Shown piece by piece: positions 15,218-23,722 of a stretch of 57,087 nt of DNA (position 1 is the stretch's first letter; each line of letters begins with the position of its first letter). Source of the stretch: CAYQQK01 sp964420065 (GTDB lineage: Bacteria > Bacillota > Dethiobacteria > DTU022); the NCBI GenBank assembly GCA_964420065.1, contig CAYQQK010000014.1:1-57087 (forward strand), in the 5' to 3' direction. A model generated the notes under the pieces. It was not told the origin of the DNA. It saw only the letters and a program-made list of their open reading frames with translations, and did no database searches. The position numbers were made by a program, and so were the translations under genes.

Positions 15218-17521
15218 ATGATCGCTTTATCCGATACGGCAGTCTATCTTCTAAACGGACGGGAAATAGTGCCCGCCGGTAAAAATTGCGCCGCGATCAT
15301 CAAACAAAGAACGGGGCGAGCAGTGTCAAAAGAAGAAGCCCGCCGGGGGACAATCACTTCTTCTATCCTGCAGCACCACCATGTTGGCACCACCGGTTCA
15401 GGAAAGCTCAATATAAAATTCGACGTTTTGACGGCGCACGATATTACTTATGTCAGCATCATCCAGACCGCAAAAGCTTGTGGCATGGAAACATTCCCGG
15501 TTCCTTTTATCATGACAAATTGCCATAACAGTCTTGGTGCTGTTGGTGGAACGATCAATGAAGACGATCATATGTTTGCTCTTTCCGCGGCGAAAAAATA
15601 CGGGGGCATCTATGTCCCGCCCCATCTGGCGGTCATTCATGCTTATAACCGCGAAATGACGGCCAAGAGCGGCGCCATGATCCTCGGTTCGGACAGCCAT
15701 ACCAGATATGGTGCCCTTGGAACGATGGGCGTCGGTGAAGGCGGCGGCGAACTGGTCAAACAGCTTTTGGGGAAAACCTATGATTTGGCCCGCCCGGAAG
15801 TAATTGCTGTTTATTTAACAGGTAAACCTCAACCCGGGGTTGGCCCCATGGATATTGCGCTGACCATGATCGGCCATGTTTTCAGTAACGGCTACGTGAA
15901 AAACAAGGTAATGGAATTTATCGGCGACGGTATCGCAAATTTAAGCGTAGAATTCAGAAACGGCATTGACGTTATGACCACCGAAACGGCCTGCTGGTCC
16001 TCGATCTGGCAGTCCGATCAAAAAATCAAAGAATATTACACGGTCCACGGCCGTGCAGATCACTATACCGAATTAAAGCCGCAAGCGTTGGCTTGTTACG
16101 ATGGTTTGATCTACATAGATCTTTCCCGGATCAAGCCGACCATGGCCATGCCGTTCCATCCGAGTCATATCTATACCATCGAGGAACTAAAGGCAAATCC
16201 GGTTGAGATCATGACCCATGTTCAGGCCCGGGCAATGGAGCAGTTTGATTGCCCCAATTTAAAGGACGCTCTGATCAGTAAAATCAGGAACGGGGCTATT
16301 TATACCGATCAAGGGATTATTGCCGGCTGCGCCGGGGGCGGCTTTGATAACATCGTTCACGCCGCAGATATTATCACCGGTAAATCAACCGGCAACGGTC
16401 CATTTAGCCTCAGTGTTTATCCGGCCAGCCAACCGGTATACCTGGAGCTGGTCAAAAACGGAACGATCGAAAAAATGATCAATGCCGGTGTCATAGTTCA
16501 CTCTGCTTTCTGCGGTCCGTGTTTTGGCGCCGGTGATACACCGGCTCACCAGGGGCTTTCACTCCGACATACTACCCGTAATTTTCCAAACCGGGAAGGT
16601 TCAAAGCCGGCCGAGGGCCAGCTTGCCTATGTTGCCCTGGCGGATGCCCGTTCGATTGCAGCTACAGCGATCAACGGAGGCAAATTAACCGCAGCAACCG
16701 AAATTGATGTTACCTGGACCCGGCCGGCATACTATTTTCATCAAGACATCTATCAGAACCGGGTCTTTGACGGCGCCGGGAGAGCACAACCTCAAACACC
16801 GCTCAAACTCGGTCCCAACATCAAGGACTGGCCGGCATTCCCCCCCCTGCCAAACCACCTCCTGTTGAAGGTTATAACTTTCATTACGGATCCGGTCACC
16901 ACGACCGATGAACTCATTCCATCGGGCGAGACCTCGTCTTACCGTTCAAACCCGCTGAAACTGGCCGAGTTCACTTTGAGCCGGAAAGACCCAGCCTATG
17001 TCGACAAGGCGAAGAAGGTGCAAAAATGCGAAATTGAAAGGGGAAATGGCAAAAATCCGGCAGCTATTTCCCAGGAAATGAAAACAGTCTATGAAAAGAT
17101 AGTAATGATCAGAGGTTTTGAAACGATCGATCCCCGTAAAACCGGTATCGGCAGTACAATTTATGCCAATAAACCGGGTGACGGATCAGCCCGGGAGCAG
17201 GCTGCCTCCTGCCAGCGCATCCTCGGCACATGGGCCAACCTGGCCCGGGAGTATGCCACGAAACGCTACCGTTCGAACTTGATCAACTGGGGCATGCTTC
17301 CTTTTATTGTGCAAAAGGATCCTTTGTTTCGAGAAGGGGATTTTATCTTTATCCCCCATTCAAGAAAAGCTATACTTGGGGGCATCGTAGAAATGAAAGC
17401 ATTTGTTATCGGTAATCAAATTTTGGATTTTACTGTTTCCACCGGTGAATTGACCGGGGAGGAAAGAAAGATCATCGTTGCGGGCGGCCTGATAAATTAT
17501 TATCGATCGCAAAAGAAATAA
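15218..17521 (+). CDS. Aconitase-superfamily hydratase (YbhJ-like)
   Basis: Large Fe-S hydro-lyase of the aconitase superfamily, about 767 residues, most like the uncharacterised YbhJ group. It has the aconitase domains (GSDSHTRYGALGTMGVGEGGGE) and the cluster ligands: a Cys in IIAGCAGGG (about residue 371) and the pair in AFCGPC (about 431-435). The swivelling C-terminal domain follows. The substrate is unknown; the canonical SCTN motif is replaced by GCAGG, which argues against ordinary aconitase. I set the start at ATG 15218, which follows GAAAGGG; ATG 15197 is the alternative, and 15143 lies upstream of the promoter. The gene stands alone. Confidence 0.8.
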   Translation: MIALSDTAVYLLNGREIVPAGKNCAAIIKQRTGRAVSKEEARRGTITSSILQHHHVGTTGSGKLNIKFDVLTAHDITYVSIIQTAKACGMETFPVPFIMTNCHNSLGAVGGTINEDDHMFALSAAKKYGGIYVPPHLAVIHAYNREMTAKSGAMILGSDSHTRYGALGTMGVGEGGGELVKQLLGKTYDLARPEVIAVYLTGKPQPGVGPMDIALTMIGHVFSNGYVKNKVMEFIGDGIANLSVEFRNGIDVMTTETACWSSIWQSDQKIKEYYTVHGRADHYTELKPQALACYDGLIYIDLSRIKPTMAMPFHPSHIYTIEELKANPVEIMTHVQARAMEQFDCPNLKDALISKIRNGAIYTDQGIIAGCAGGGFDNIVHAADIITGKSTGNGPFSLSVYPASQPVYLELVKNGTIEKMINAGVIVHSAFCGPCFGAGDTPAHQGLSLRHTTRNFPNREGSKPAEGQLAYVALADARSIAATAINGGKLTAATEIDVTWTRPAYYFHQDIYQNRVFDGAGRAQPQTPLKLGPNIKDWPAFPPLPNHLLLKVITFITDPVTTTDELIPSGETSSYRSNPLKLAEFTLSRKDPAYVDKAKKVQKCEIERGNGKNPAAISQEMKTVYEKIVMIRGFETIDPRKTGIGSTIYANKPGDGSAREQAASCQRILGTWANLAREYATKRYRSNLINWGMLPFIVQKDPLFREGDFIFIPHSRKAILGGIVEMKAFVIGNQILDFTVSTGELTGEERKIIVAGGLINYYRSQKK

Positions 17522-17544
17522 GCGCAATCACGTCTCCCGCCCCT

Positions 17545-18249
17545 TTATCCGCTCAAATAGGCCCGTTGGACCTGCTCGTTATTGAGCAACGCCGGGGCGT
17601 TGTCATCCATTACAATCTGTCCCGTCTCCATGACATAACCCCGTGCCGCTATATTCAAAGCAATCTGCGCATTTTGTTCGACCAGCAATATGGTCGTCCC
17701 TTGCTTGTTGATCTCGTTGATAATCCTAAATATTTCGCCGACAATGATCGGCGCCAGTCCCATCGAGGGTTCATCCAACAGCAGCAGCTTGGGCCGCGCC
17801 ATCAAAGCCCGCCCGATAGCCAGCATCTGTTGTTCGCCGCCGCTCAACGTTCCGGCCAACTGCTTTTCGCGGCCTCTGAGCTGGGGAAATGTATTCATGA
17901 CTTCATCCAAATCTTCATAAACGGCGCTTCGATCCTTTCGGAAAAAAGCGCCCATTTCCAGGTTTTCCTGCAGGTTAAGGCGGGGAAAGACATGCCGTCC
18001 TTCCGGAACATGAGAAATACCCATTTTGACGATCTCATGCGGCGGGGTAGTGGTAATATCCTTATCCTTAAAATATATTTTACCGGTGGAAGCCCGGAGC
18101 AAACCGGATACAGTTTTCAGGGTTGTCGTTTTGCCGGCCCCGTTGGCACCGATCAGGGTTACAATTTCCCCTTCGGCGACAGCGATGGAAACTTGCTTTA
18201 AAGCCTGGATGTTACCGTAAAAAGTAGAGATTTCTTCTATTTTCAGCAA
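17545..18249 (-). CDS. livF: Branched-chain amino acid ABC transporter ATPase LivF
   Basis: ATPase subunit of a LIV-I type importer, 234 residues. Walker A is GANGAGKTT, the signature LSGGEQQ and Walker B LLLLDEPSMGLAP. The GLAP after Walker B and MGISHVPEGRHVFPRLN are typical of LivF. The start codon is TTG at 18249. It is the last gene of the livK-H-M-G-F operon. Confidence 0.92.
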   Translation of the reverse strand: MLKIEEISTFYGNIQALKQVSIAVAEGEIVTLIGANGAGKTTTLKTVSGLLRASTGKIYFKDKDITTTPPHEIVKMGISHVPEGRHVFPRLNLQENLEMGAFFRKDRSAVYEDLDEVMNTFPQLRGREKQLAGTLSGGEQQMLAIGRALMARPKLLLLDEPSMGLAPIIVGEIFRIINEINKQGTTILLVEQNAQIALNIAARGYVMETGQIVMDDNAPALLNNEQVQRAYLSG

Positions 18250-18280
18250 GCCCGTTCTTTTCCTTTCCCGAAAAACATCT

Positions 18281-19051
18281 TTACGCCGTATCTCCCAGAT
18301 AGGCGCGAATCACCGCCGGGTTTCGCCGAATCTCCGCCGGTTTGCCTTCGGCAATTTTCTTACCGTAAACCAGCACTGCAATCCGTTCGGAAATGCCCAT
18401 CACGACTTTCATGTCGTGTTCGATCAGCAATATTGTAATGCCCATACGATCCCTGATCTGGGAGATCAACTTCATCAGGCCGGCCGTTTCCTGCGGGTTC
18501 ATTCCCGCCGCCGGTTCATCAAGCAGTAAAAGCTCGGGATCGGTTGCCAAAGCCCGCGCGATTTCAAGCCGGCGTTGTTCACCATAAGCAAGGTTGCAGG
18601 CCCATTCGTCTTTTTTTGTTTCCAGGTTGACAAACTTGAGCATTTCCATGGCGTATTTGACTGAGCCGGCTTCCTCTTTATTGCACCCGGGCAAGCGAAA
18701 TATGGCTCCCGCCAGACCGCTTTTGGTCCTGGTATGGCGCCCGATGAGAACGTTGTCCAGAACGCTCATCTGGTTAAACAGGCGAATGTTTTGAAATGTG
18801 CGCGCTATTCCTTTTGCGGTGATCCGATACGGTTTCAGCTCGCTGATCTTTTCATTGTTGAAATAAATCTCTCCTTCGGACGGCTGGTAATGCCCGGTGA
18901 AAAGGTTAAACAATGTTGTTTTCCCGGCCCCGTTGGGACCGATCAATCCAACAATCTCCCTTTCCTGAATAGAAAAGTCAACCCTGTCCAAAGCCTTGAG
19001 TCCTCCGAAATTACGGCTGACTTGGATCGTTTCAAGGATTGATCTGGCCAT
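18281..19051 (-). CDS. livG: Branched-chain amino acid ABC transporter ATPase LivG
   Basis: Second ATPase of the importer. It has Walker A GPNGAGKTTLFN, Walker B LLLLDEPAAGMNPQET, and the LivG-typical ARTFQNIRLF and C-terminal GKKIAEGKPAEI. ATG 19051 (or the adjacent ATG 19054) follows GGGGAG; the frame is open to 19081 but that stretch has no ribosome site. Confidence 0.92.
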   Translation of the reverse strand: MARSILETIQVSRNFGGLKALDRVDFSIQEREIVGLIGPNGAGKTTLFNLFTGHYQPSEGEIYFNNEKISELKPYRITAKGIARTFQNIRLFNQMSVLDNVLIGRHTRTKSGLAGAIFRLPGCNKEEAGSVKYAMEMLKFVNLETKKDEWACNLAYGEQRRLEIARALATDPELLLLDEPAAGMNPQETAGLMKLISQIRDRMGITILLIEHDMKVVMGISERIAVLVYGKKIAEGKPAEIRRNPAVIRAYLGDTA

Positions 19052-19108
19052 CATCCGCTCCCCATTAATACAATTTACCATTTCGTTACCATGCCTGTTA
19101 TTTTCCGA

Positions 19109-19981
19109 TCACTCCGATTGCCGGCGGATCCGGAAAGGTTTCTCCCAAAATGGATGCCGCACAGCCGGTCCACTCCGGCCAAGGATACCCTGGGGTCTGA
19201 CACGCATCATCAGCACCAGAACAGCGCCGTAAATCAACAACCGCAGATCGGCTATTTGCCGCAGCGCTTCCGGAATCACTGTCAGCACGGCGGCACCGAT
19301 AAAGGCACCCCCCATGTTACCGAGCCCACCCAAAACAACCATGCATAGTTGCTCTATTGATCGCAAAAAACCAAAACTGTTCGGATGAATGTATTGAAAA
19401 TAATGGGCAAAAAGGCCTCCGCCGAAACCGGCAAAAAAAGCGCCGACACCAAAACAAAGCGTTTTGTAATGGGTCGAATTGATTCCCATCGACTCGGCCG
19501 CAGTTTCGTCCTCACGGATCGCAATCAGGGCCCGTCCAATCCTTGATTTGATGATCCGGTTCAAAATTAACACGGTCAGCAATGTCGCCAGCACGATCCA
19601 GAGCAACGTCGTCTTTTTGGGAATACCCCTTAAACCCACTGCACCGCCGGTTAATTCAAGATTGAGGAAAACGATGCGCACGATCTCCCCAAAACCGAGG
19701 GTGGCGATAGCAAGATAATCCCCTTTCAATTTCAAGGTCGGAATGCCGATCAGAACCCCAAACAGGGCGGCAAATAATGCACCGATGAACAATGAAACGA
19801 TAAAAGGAAAACCCAAGCGCACGGTGGCCAGGGCCGAAGCGTAAGCCCCCAGGCTCATGAAAGCAGCGTGCCCGATCGAAAGCTGACCGGTATAGCCGAT
19901 GATCAGATTCAGGCTGGTAGCCATGATGGTATTGATCCCGACCAAAATAATCAGCTGCAGGTAATAAGGGCTGATCATCAT
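19109..19981 (-). CDS. livM: Branched-chain amino acid ABC transporter permease LivM
   Basis: Polytopic permease of 290 residues with around eight hydrophobic segments. The conserved GYTGQLSIGHAAFMSLGAY and the cytoplasmic ATPase-contact loop around SRIGRALIAIREDETAAESMG identify LivM. It has a good ribosome site (GAAGG), and lies in the operon after livH. Confidence 0.92.
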   Translation of the reverse strand: MMISPYYLQLIILVGINTIMATSLNLIIGYTGQLSIGHAAFMSLGAYASALATVRLGFPFIVSLFIGALFAALFGVLIGIPTLKLKGDYLAIATLGFGEIVRIVFLNLELTGGAVGLRGIPKKTTLLWIVLATLLTVLILNRIIKSRIGRALIAIREDETAAESMGINSTHYKTLCFGVGAFFAGFGGGLFAHYFQYIHPNSFGFLRSIEQLCMVVLGGLGNMGGAFIGAAVLTVIPEALRQIADLRLLIYGAVLVLMMRVRPQGILGRSGPAVRHPFWEKPFRIRRQSE

Positions 19982-20009
19982 TCGTCTTTCCTTCTTTCAC
20001 CTACAGAAA

Positions 20010-20882
20010 TCACACCTTCTCCTGGGCAAAACGGCCGAGCAAGCCCGTTGGCTTGAGGATCAGGATAATGATCAGTAATGAAAAAGCGACAGCGTCACGA
20101 TATTGCGAAGAGATATAGGCGGCGCCCATTACTTCGGCAATTCCGAGTAGAATCCCCCCGAGCATGGCCCCCGGAATGTTCCCGATCCCACCGAGTACGG
20201 CTGCTACAAAGCCTTTCAAACCGGGCATCAGGCCCATCATCGGCGTGACCGTACGAAAATAGATACCCACCATCACTCCCGCCGCGGCACCGAGGGCTGA
20301 ACCGATGGCAAAGGTGATCGTGATGATCCGATCAATGTTAATACCCATCAAGCTGGCTGTGTCCTTGTCCTGCGCCGTCGCCCGCATCGCCTTGCCAACC
20401 TTCGTTTTTTGGATAAAAAAGGTTAGTCCCAGCATCAGTAAAAAGGAAGATAACAAAATGATAATTTCCACCCGGGAGATCGTAAATAGTGTGTTTTGAT
20501 AGATCCTTTGCTCAAATGGACTTGGAAAAACGTTCGGCTTCGCCCCCATGACCAGCAGCGCCAGGTTCTGCAAAAATATCGATACTCCGATCGCACTGAT
20601 CAGTGCCGCCAGACGGGAAGAACGTCGTAGGGGCCGGTAGGCCAGGTATTCTACCGTAATACCGAGCAGGGCGGCCAGGATCATGGCCAGGAAGAACGCC
20701 AGAAAAAACGGGACATCGAATGTCGTGAATAGGACCAGCGCGGTAAAGGCGCCGAACATGTAAATTTCACCGTGAGCAAAATTGATCAGTTCAATAATAC
20801 CGTAAACCATGGTGTATCCCAGTGCAATCAGGGCGTAGGTACTGCCCAATATAATACCGTTAATTAACTGTTGTGTGAACAT
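20010..20882 (-). CDS. livH: Branched-chain amino acid ABC transporter permease LivH
   Basis: Polytopic permease, about 290 residues. QQLINGIILGSTYALIALGY and the contact loop KVGKAMRATAQDKDTASLMG are LivH hallmarks. ATG 20882 follows AGGGGCGG; a GTG six codons earlier is less likely. A strong hairpin lies just upstream, between livK and this gene. Confidence 0.92.
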   Translation of the reverse strand: MFTQQLINGIILGSTYALIALGYTMVYGIIELINFAHGEIYMFGAFTALVLFTTFDVPFFLAFFLAMILAALLGITVEYLAYRPLRRSSRLAALISAIGVSIFLQNLALLVMGAKPNVFPSPFEQRIYQNTLFTISRVEIIILLSSFLLMLGLTFFIQKTKVGKAMRATAQDKDTASLMGINIDRIITITFAIGSALGAAAGVMVGIYFRTVTPMMGLMPGLKGFVAAVLGGIGNIPGAMLGGILLGIAEVMGAAYISSQYRDAVAFSLLIIILILKPTGLLGRFAQEKV

Positions 20883-20900
20883 ATTTTCCGCCCCTTGCAC

Positions 20901-20938
20901 AACTGCTGGAGGAAGGTCCTCCCCCTCCTCCAGCAGTT
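20901..20938 (-). repeat. Intercistronic hairpin between livK and livH
   Basis: A perfect 13-base-pair stem (20901-20913 with 20926-20938) and a 12-base loop. No T-run follows. Such a structure after the first gene commonly protects the upstream message and lets the binding protein be made in excess over the membrane subunits. Confidence 0.75.
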
Positions 20939-20954
20939 TGTCTTACCGGAAACG

Positions 20955-22124
20955 TTATCTGACCCGAATAAACTTACCGCCCTCGACTTTCAAGATCAAG
21001 ACGTCCTTGATCGTGTCACCTTCCTCGTCAATGCTGGTGTTGCCGGTAATACCGGGGAAATCCTTCGTTTCGGCAATTCCGGCGCGAATTTCTTCGGTCG
21101 AGGTTCCTTTGCCCTTGATCGCTTTGATCACGATCCCGGCAGCATCGTAGCCCTGGGCGGCAAACATGTCCGGTTCTTCGCCATAAAGATCCTGGTAGGC
21201 TTTCACAAAATTTTGCACCGCCGGGGTAGGATCGTCCGGGTAAAAACCGGAGGTGGCATAGGTGCCCTCAACCGCTTCTGCACCGATTTCTAGAAAAACC
21301 TTGTTGCAGAGGCCGTCTGCACCGAGAATTTGAACGGACATCCCTATTTCCGCAGCTTGCTGGGCAATCTTGGCCGCCTCGGTATAGTAACCGCCGATAA
21401 AGATTGCATCAGGGCCGGCTTGCTTGATCTTCGTCAGTTGGGCCCTGAAGTTTTCATCGTTGTCCATGAAAGATTCAATCGCTACGACCTTCGCCAGTTC
21501 TCCGGCTCTGGCCTCAAAAGCGTCTTTCAAGGAGACACCATAATCATTGTTTGTGTACAGGATAGCAAAGCTGCCCAACCCCAGTTCATCCACGGCATAC
21601 TCGGCCAACTGGATCGACTGGACCTCGTCGGAGAGACAGTTCCTAAAAAGATAGGGATTCCCTTTGGTCAGATCTACAGCCGTGGACGATGGCGATATGG
21701 TTGGAATACCCGCATCCATCGCGATCGGCCCGCCCGCTTCTGATTCCGAGCTTAAAACCCCGCCGATAATGACCGAAACGCCGTCGATATCGATCAGCTT
21801 TTGAAAAGCGTTGGCCGCTTTCGACCAGTCTCCCTCGGTATCCTCCGAGCAAAGTTCCAGGTAAACATTTTCAAGTTCCCCGGATTTATTGGCTTCATCG
21901 ACGGCAATTTCGACTGCCCGCAAAATATTCACTCCGTAGGAGGCTGCACTGCCGCTCAGCGGTCCCACTGTGCCAATTTTCACCACTACCTTGTCTCCAT
22001 TGGCCCCTTCATTACCGTTGTTTCCGTTGGTCTTACCGCCGCCTTCGGGAGCACAACCACAGGCCAGAAGTAACGCAAGGCAAATGAATACGGCAACAGT
22101 TAACAACCATTTGTTTTTTTTCAT
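20955..22124 (-). CDS. livK: Branched-chain amino acid-binding lipoprotein LivK
   Basis: Extracellular solute-binding protein (type 1 periplasmic-binding fold), anchored by lipid. The signal peptide ends LLLACGC, giving two possible lipid-accepting Cys near residues 22-24. The mature protein starts with a Gly/Asn-rich linker, then KIGTVGPLSGSAASYG, typical of leucine/isoleucine/valine-binding proteins; IIGGVLSSESEAGGPIA is the ligand region. It is first in the operon. The ligand could also be another amino acid or amide, since the family is broad. Confidence 0.9.
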   Translation of the reverse strand: MKKNKWLLTVAVFICLALLLACGCAPEGGGKTNGNNGNEGANGDKVVVKIGTVGPLSGSAASYGVNILRAVEIAVDEANKSGELENVYLELCSEDTEGDWSKAANAFQKLIDIDGVSVIIGGVLSSESEAGGPIAMDAGIPTISPSSTAVDLTKGNPYLFRNCLSDEVQSIQLAEYAVDELGLGSFAILYTNNDYGVSLKDAFEARAGELAKVVAIESFMDNDENFRAQLTKIKQAGPDAIFIGGYYTEAAKIAQQAAEIGMSVQILGADGLCNKVFLEIGAEAVEGTYATSGFYPDDPTPAVQNFVKAYQDLYGEEPDMFAAQGYDAAGIVIKAIKGKGTSTEEIRAGIAETKDFPGITGNTSIDEEGDTIKDVLILKVEGGKFIRVR

Positions 22125-22529
22125 TGTGTCTGCTGTTCCCCCTTTAATTGGTCCATGCGTAACGGTGACAAGATTTCCCTTTTACGGTCATGACTCACCC
22201 CTTTGTTCTTCACTATTGCACAAAACCTGATTGATTTTAGATGGCACAGTTAGTTGCAAACATGTAAACATTCCAGATGTATAATAAAAATCCTGCTTTG
22301 GTTGACATGCTTTCCGGAAAACATGCCACCCCTGCCGGAACATAGGACAACCTTAAACAGTTTGCCTCTATGTTCCATCAACGCACTGCCTCAAGGGTGA
22401 TGATTCGTTTTGCATTCCATGCGGGCCCTTGTTCTCTTTGTTTTTCCTGGTTTCTCGACAACCTTTCTTCGGTTTCGCCCCCCGAGACAAAACAAGTACG
22501 GCGCCCGATCGCAAGTAAGTAACGGTTTA
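22125..22529. other. Gene-free region between two transporter operons
   Basis: No gene is supported. At 22304-22327 there is an imperfect 24-base dyad centred on TTTCCGGAAA with flanking CATG arms. It has no T-run, so it may be an operator between the two divergent operons. I found no clear promoter for livK. Confidence 0.4.
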
Positions 22530-22558
22530 TTGACAATTAAGATGCCATAACTTAAAAT
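22530..22558 (+). promoter_or_regulatory. Sigma-A promoter of DUF534-type ABC operon
   Basis: TTGACA (22530-22535), a 17-base spacer and TAAAAT (22553-22558). The transcript would begin near 22565, giving a leader of about 135 bases before the first gene. Confidence 0.75.
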
Positions 22559-22610
22559 CAGGAAGGAGCATGGAAGGGAATCACTGACAGCGAAAACGAA
22601 CGATGGACAC

Positions 22611-22654
22611 GGTAGAAAGGTAGGTGGATCAGACGAGCCCTACCGGGCTTTTTT
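22611..22654 (+). promoter_or_regulatory. Possible transcription attenuator in leader
   Basis: A terminator hairpin AGCCC-TACC-GGGCT followed by six T lies at 22636-22654. Upstream, GGTAGG (22619-22624) can pair with CCTACC (22639-22644), which would break the terminator; a second GGTAG at 22611-22615 could compete. Two exclusive structures before the first gene suggest regulated read-through. The leader does not match any riboswitch or T-box I know. Confidence 0.45.
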
Positions 22655-22699
22655 CTTTCCTGAAGGTGATCCCGTCGTTACAAAAGGAGGGAGCGTCAA

Positions 22700-23677
22700 T
22701 TGAAAAGAATGGCCGTGTGGCTTTCGGTCATCATTTTGGTGGCGGCCGCATTTGCAGCCTCGGGCTGCGGCGGCAAGGATGATCCGGATTACCGGATTGG
22801 CATTACCCAGATTTCCGAACACCCCGCTCTTGATTCAGCCCGTCAGGGATTTGTCGACGCACTGGCGGATGAAGGTTTCGTCGACGGAAAAAATATTGCC
22901 ATCAATTTTAAAAGCGCTCAGGGCGACATGCCGACAACAACAACAATAGCGGAAGGGTTCGCAGCGGACAAGGTTGATCTGGTCCTTGCCATCGCCACTC
23001 CATCGGCTCAGGCGGCGGCCAATGTTATCTCCGACATCCCGGTTTTATTTACGGCAGTCACCGATCCGGTTGATGCCGGCCTGGTCGACAGCCTGGAAAA
23101 ACCGGGGGGAAATGTAACCGGAACCCACGATCTAAACCCGATCGGAGATCAACTTGGACTTTTATTGGAAATCGTTCCTGATGCCAAAACAGTTGGGGTC
23201 ATTTTTAATTCAGCCGAAGACAATTCGCTGGTTCAAATTGAAATTCTGGAAACACTGGCGCCGGGGATGGGTTTGTCGATTGAAAAGGCTCCGGTCACGG
23301 CAACCGGCGAGGTGGCTACCGCTGCCGAATCATTGGTCGATAAAATCGACGCCTACTATATCCCGACCGATAATACGGTGGTCGATGCCATCGCTTCCGT
23401 GATCAAGGTTGCCGAAGAACATAAGATCCCTCTCATCGCCGCAGAAGACAATTCCGTCGCCGAAGGGGCTTTGGCCACCGTCGGCATTGATTATTACAAG
23501 CTTGGTTACCAAACCGGCCAAATGGCGGTCCGGATTCTCCGGGGTGAAGCCGAGACCGCAACCATGCCGGTTGAAGGGCAGAATGAATATGCCTACGTGG
23601 TCAACCTTACCGCCGCCAAGAACATGAATGTGGAACTACCCCAAGCTTTACTGGATCGAGCCCGGAAAATCGAATAA
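22700..23677 (+). CDS. ABC transporter substrate-binding lipoprotein (DUF534/TrpX type)
   Basis: Solute-binding lipoprotein of the DUF534 (COG2984) family. The signal peptide ends AASGCGG, giving a lipid-anchored Cys. The fold is the type 1 binding protein, with IGITQISEHPALDSARQGF and FTAVTDPVDAGLV conserved. Relatives in streptococci import tryptophan, but other members handle other aromatic or nucleoside-like solutes, so the ligand is open. The start is TTG at 22700 behind AGGAGGGAG. It is followed by its own permease and ATPase. Confidence 0.85.
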   Translation: MKRMAVWLSVIILVAAAFAASGCGGKDDPDYRIGITQISEHPALDSARQGFVDALADEGFVDGKNIAINFKSAQGDMPTTTTIAEGFAADKVDLVLAIATPSAQAAANVISDIPVLFTAVTDPVDAGLVDSLEKPGGNVTGTHDLNPIGDQLGLLLEIVPDAKTVGVIFNSAEDNSLVQIEILETLAPGMGLSIEKAPVTATGEVATAAESLVDKIDAYYIPTDNTVVDAIASVIKVAEEHKIPLIAAEDNSVAEGALATVGIDYYKLGYQTGQMAVRILRGEAETATMPVEGQNEYAYVVNLTAAKNMNVELPQALLDRARKIE

Positions 23678-23722
23678 GATCAATAGAGCCGAGACGAAAA
23701 GTATGATAAGGGGATGCGGGAA

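Noticed and set aside
22565..22654. T-box riboswitch before the DUF534-type operon
   Set aside because: The leader is too short for stem I and lacks the conserved T-box 14-mer; only GGTGG is reminiscent.
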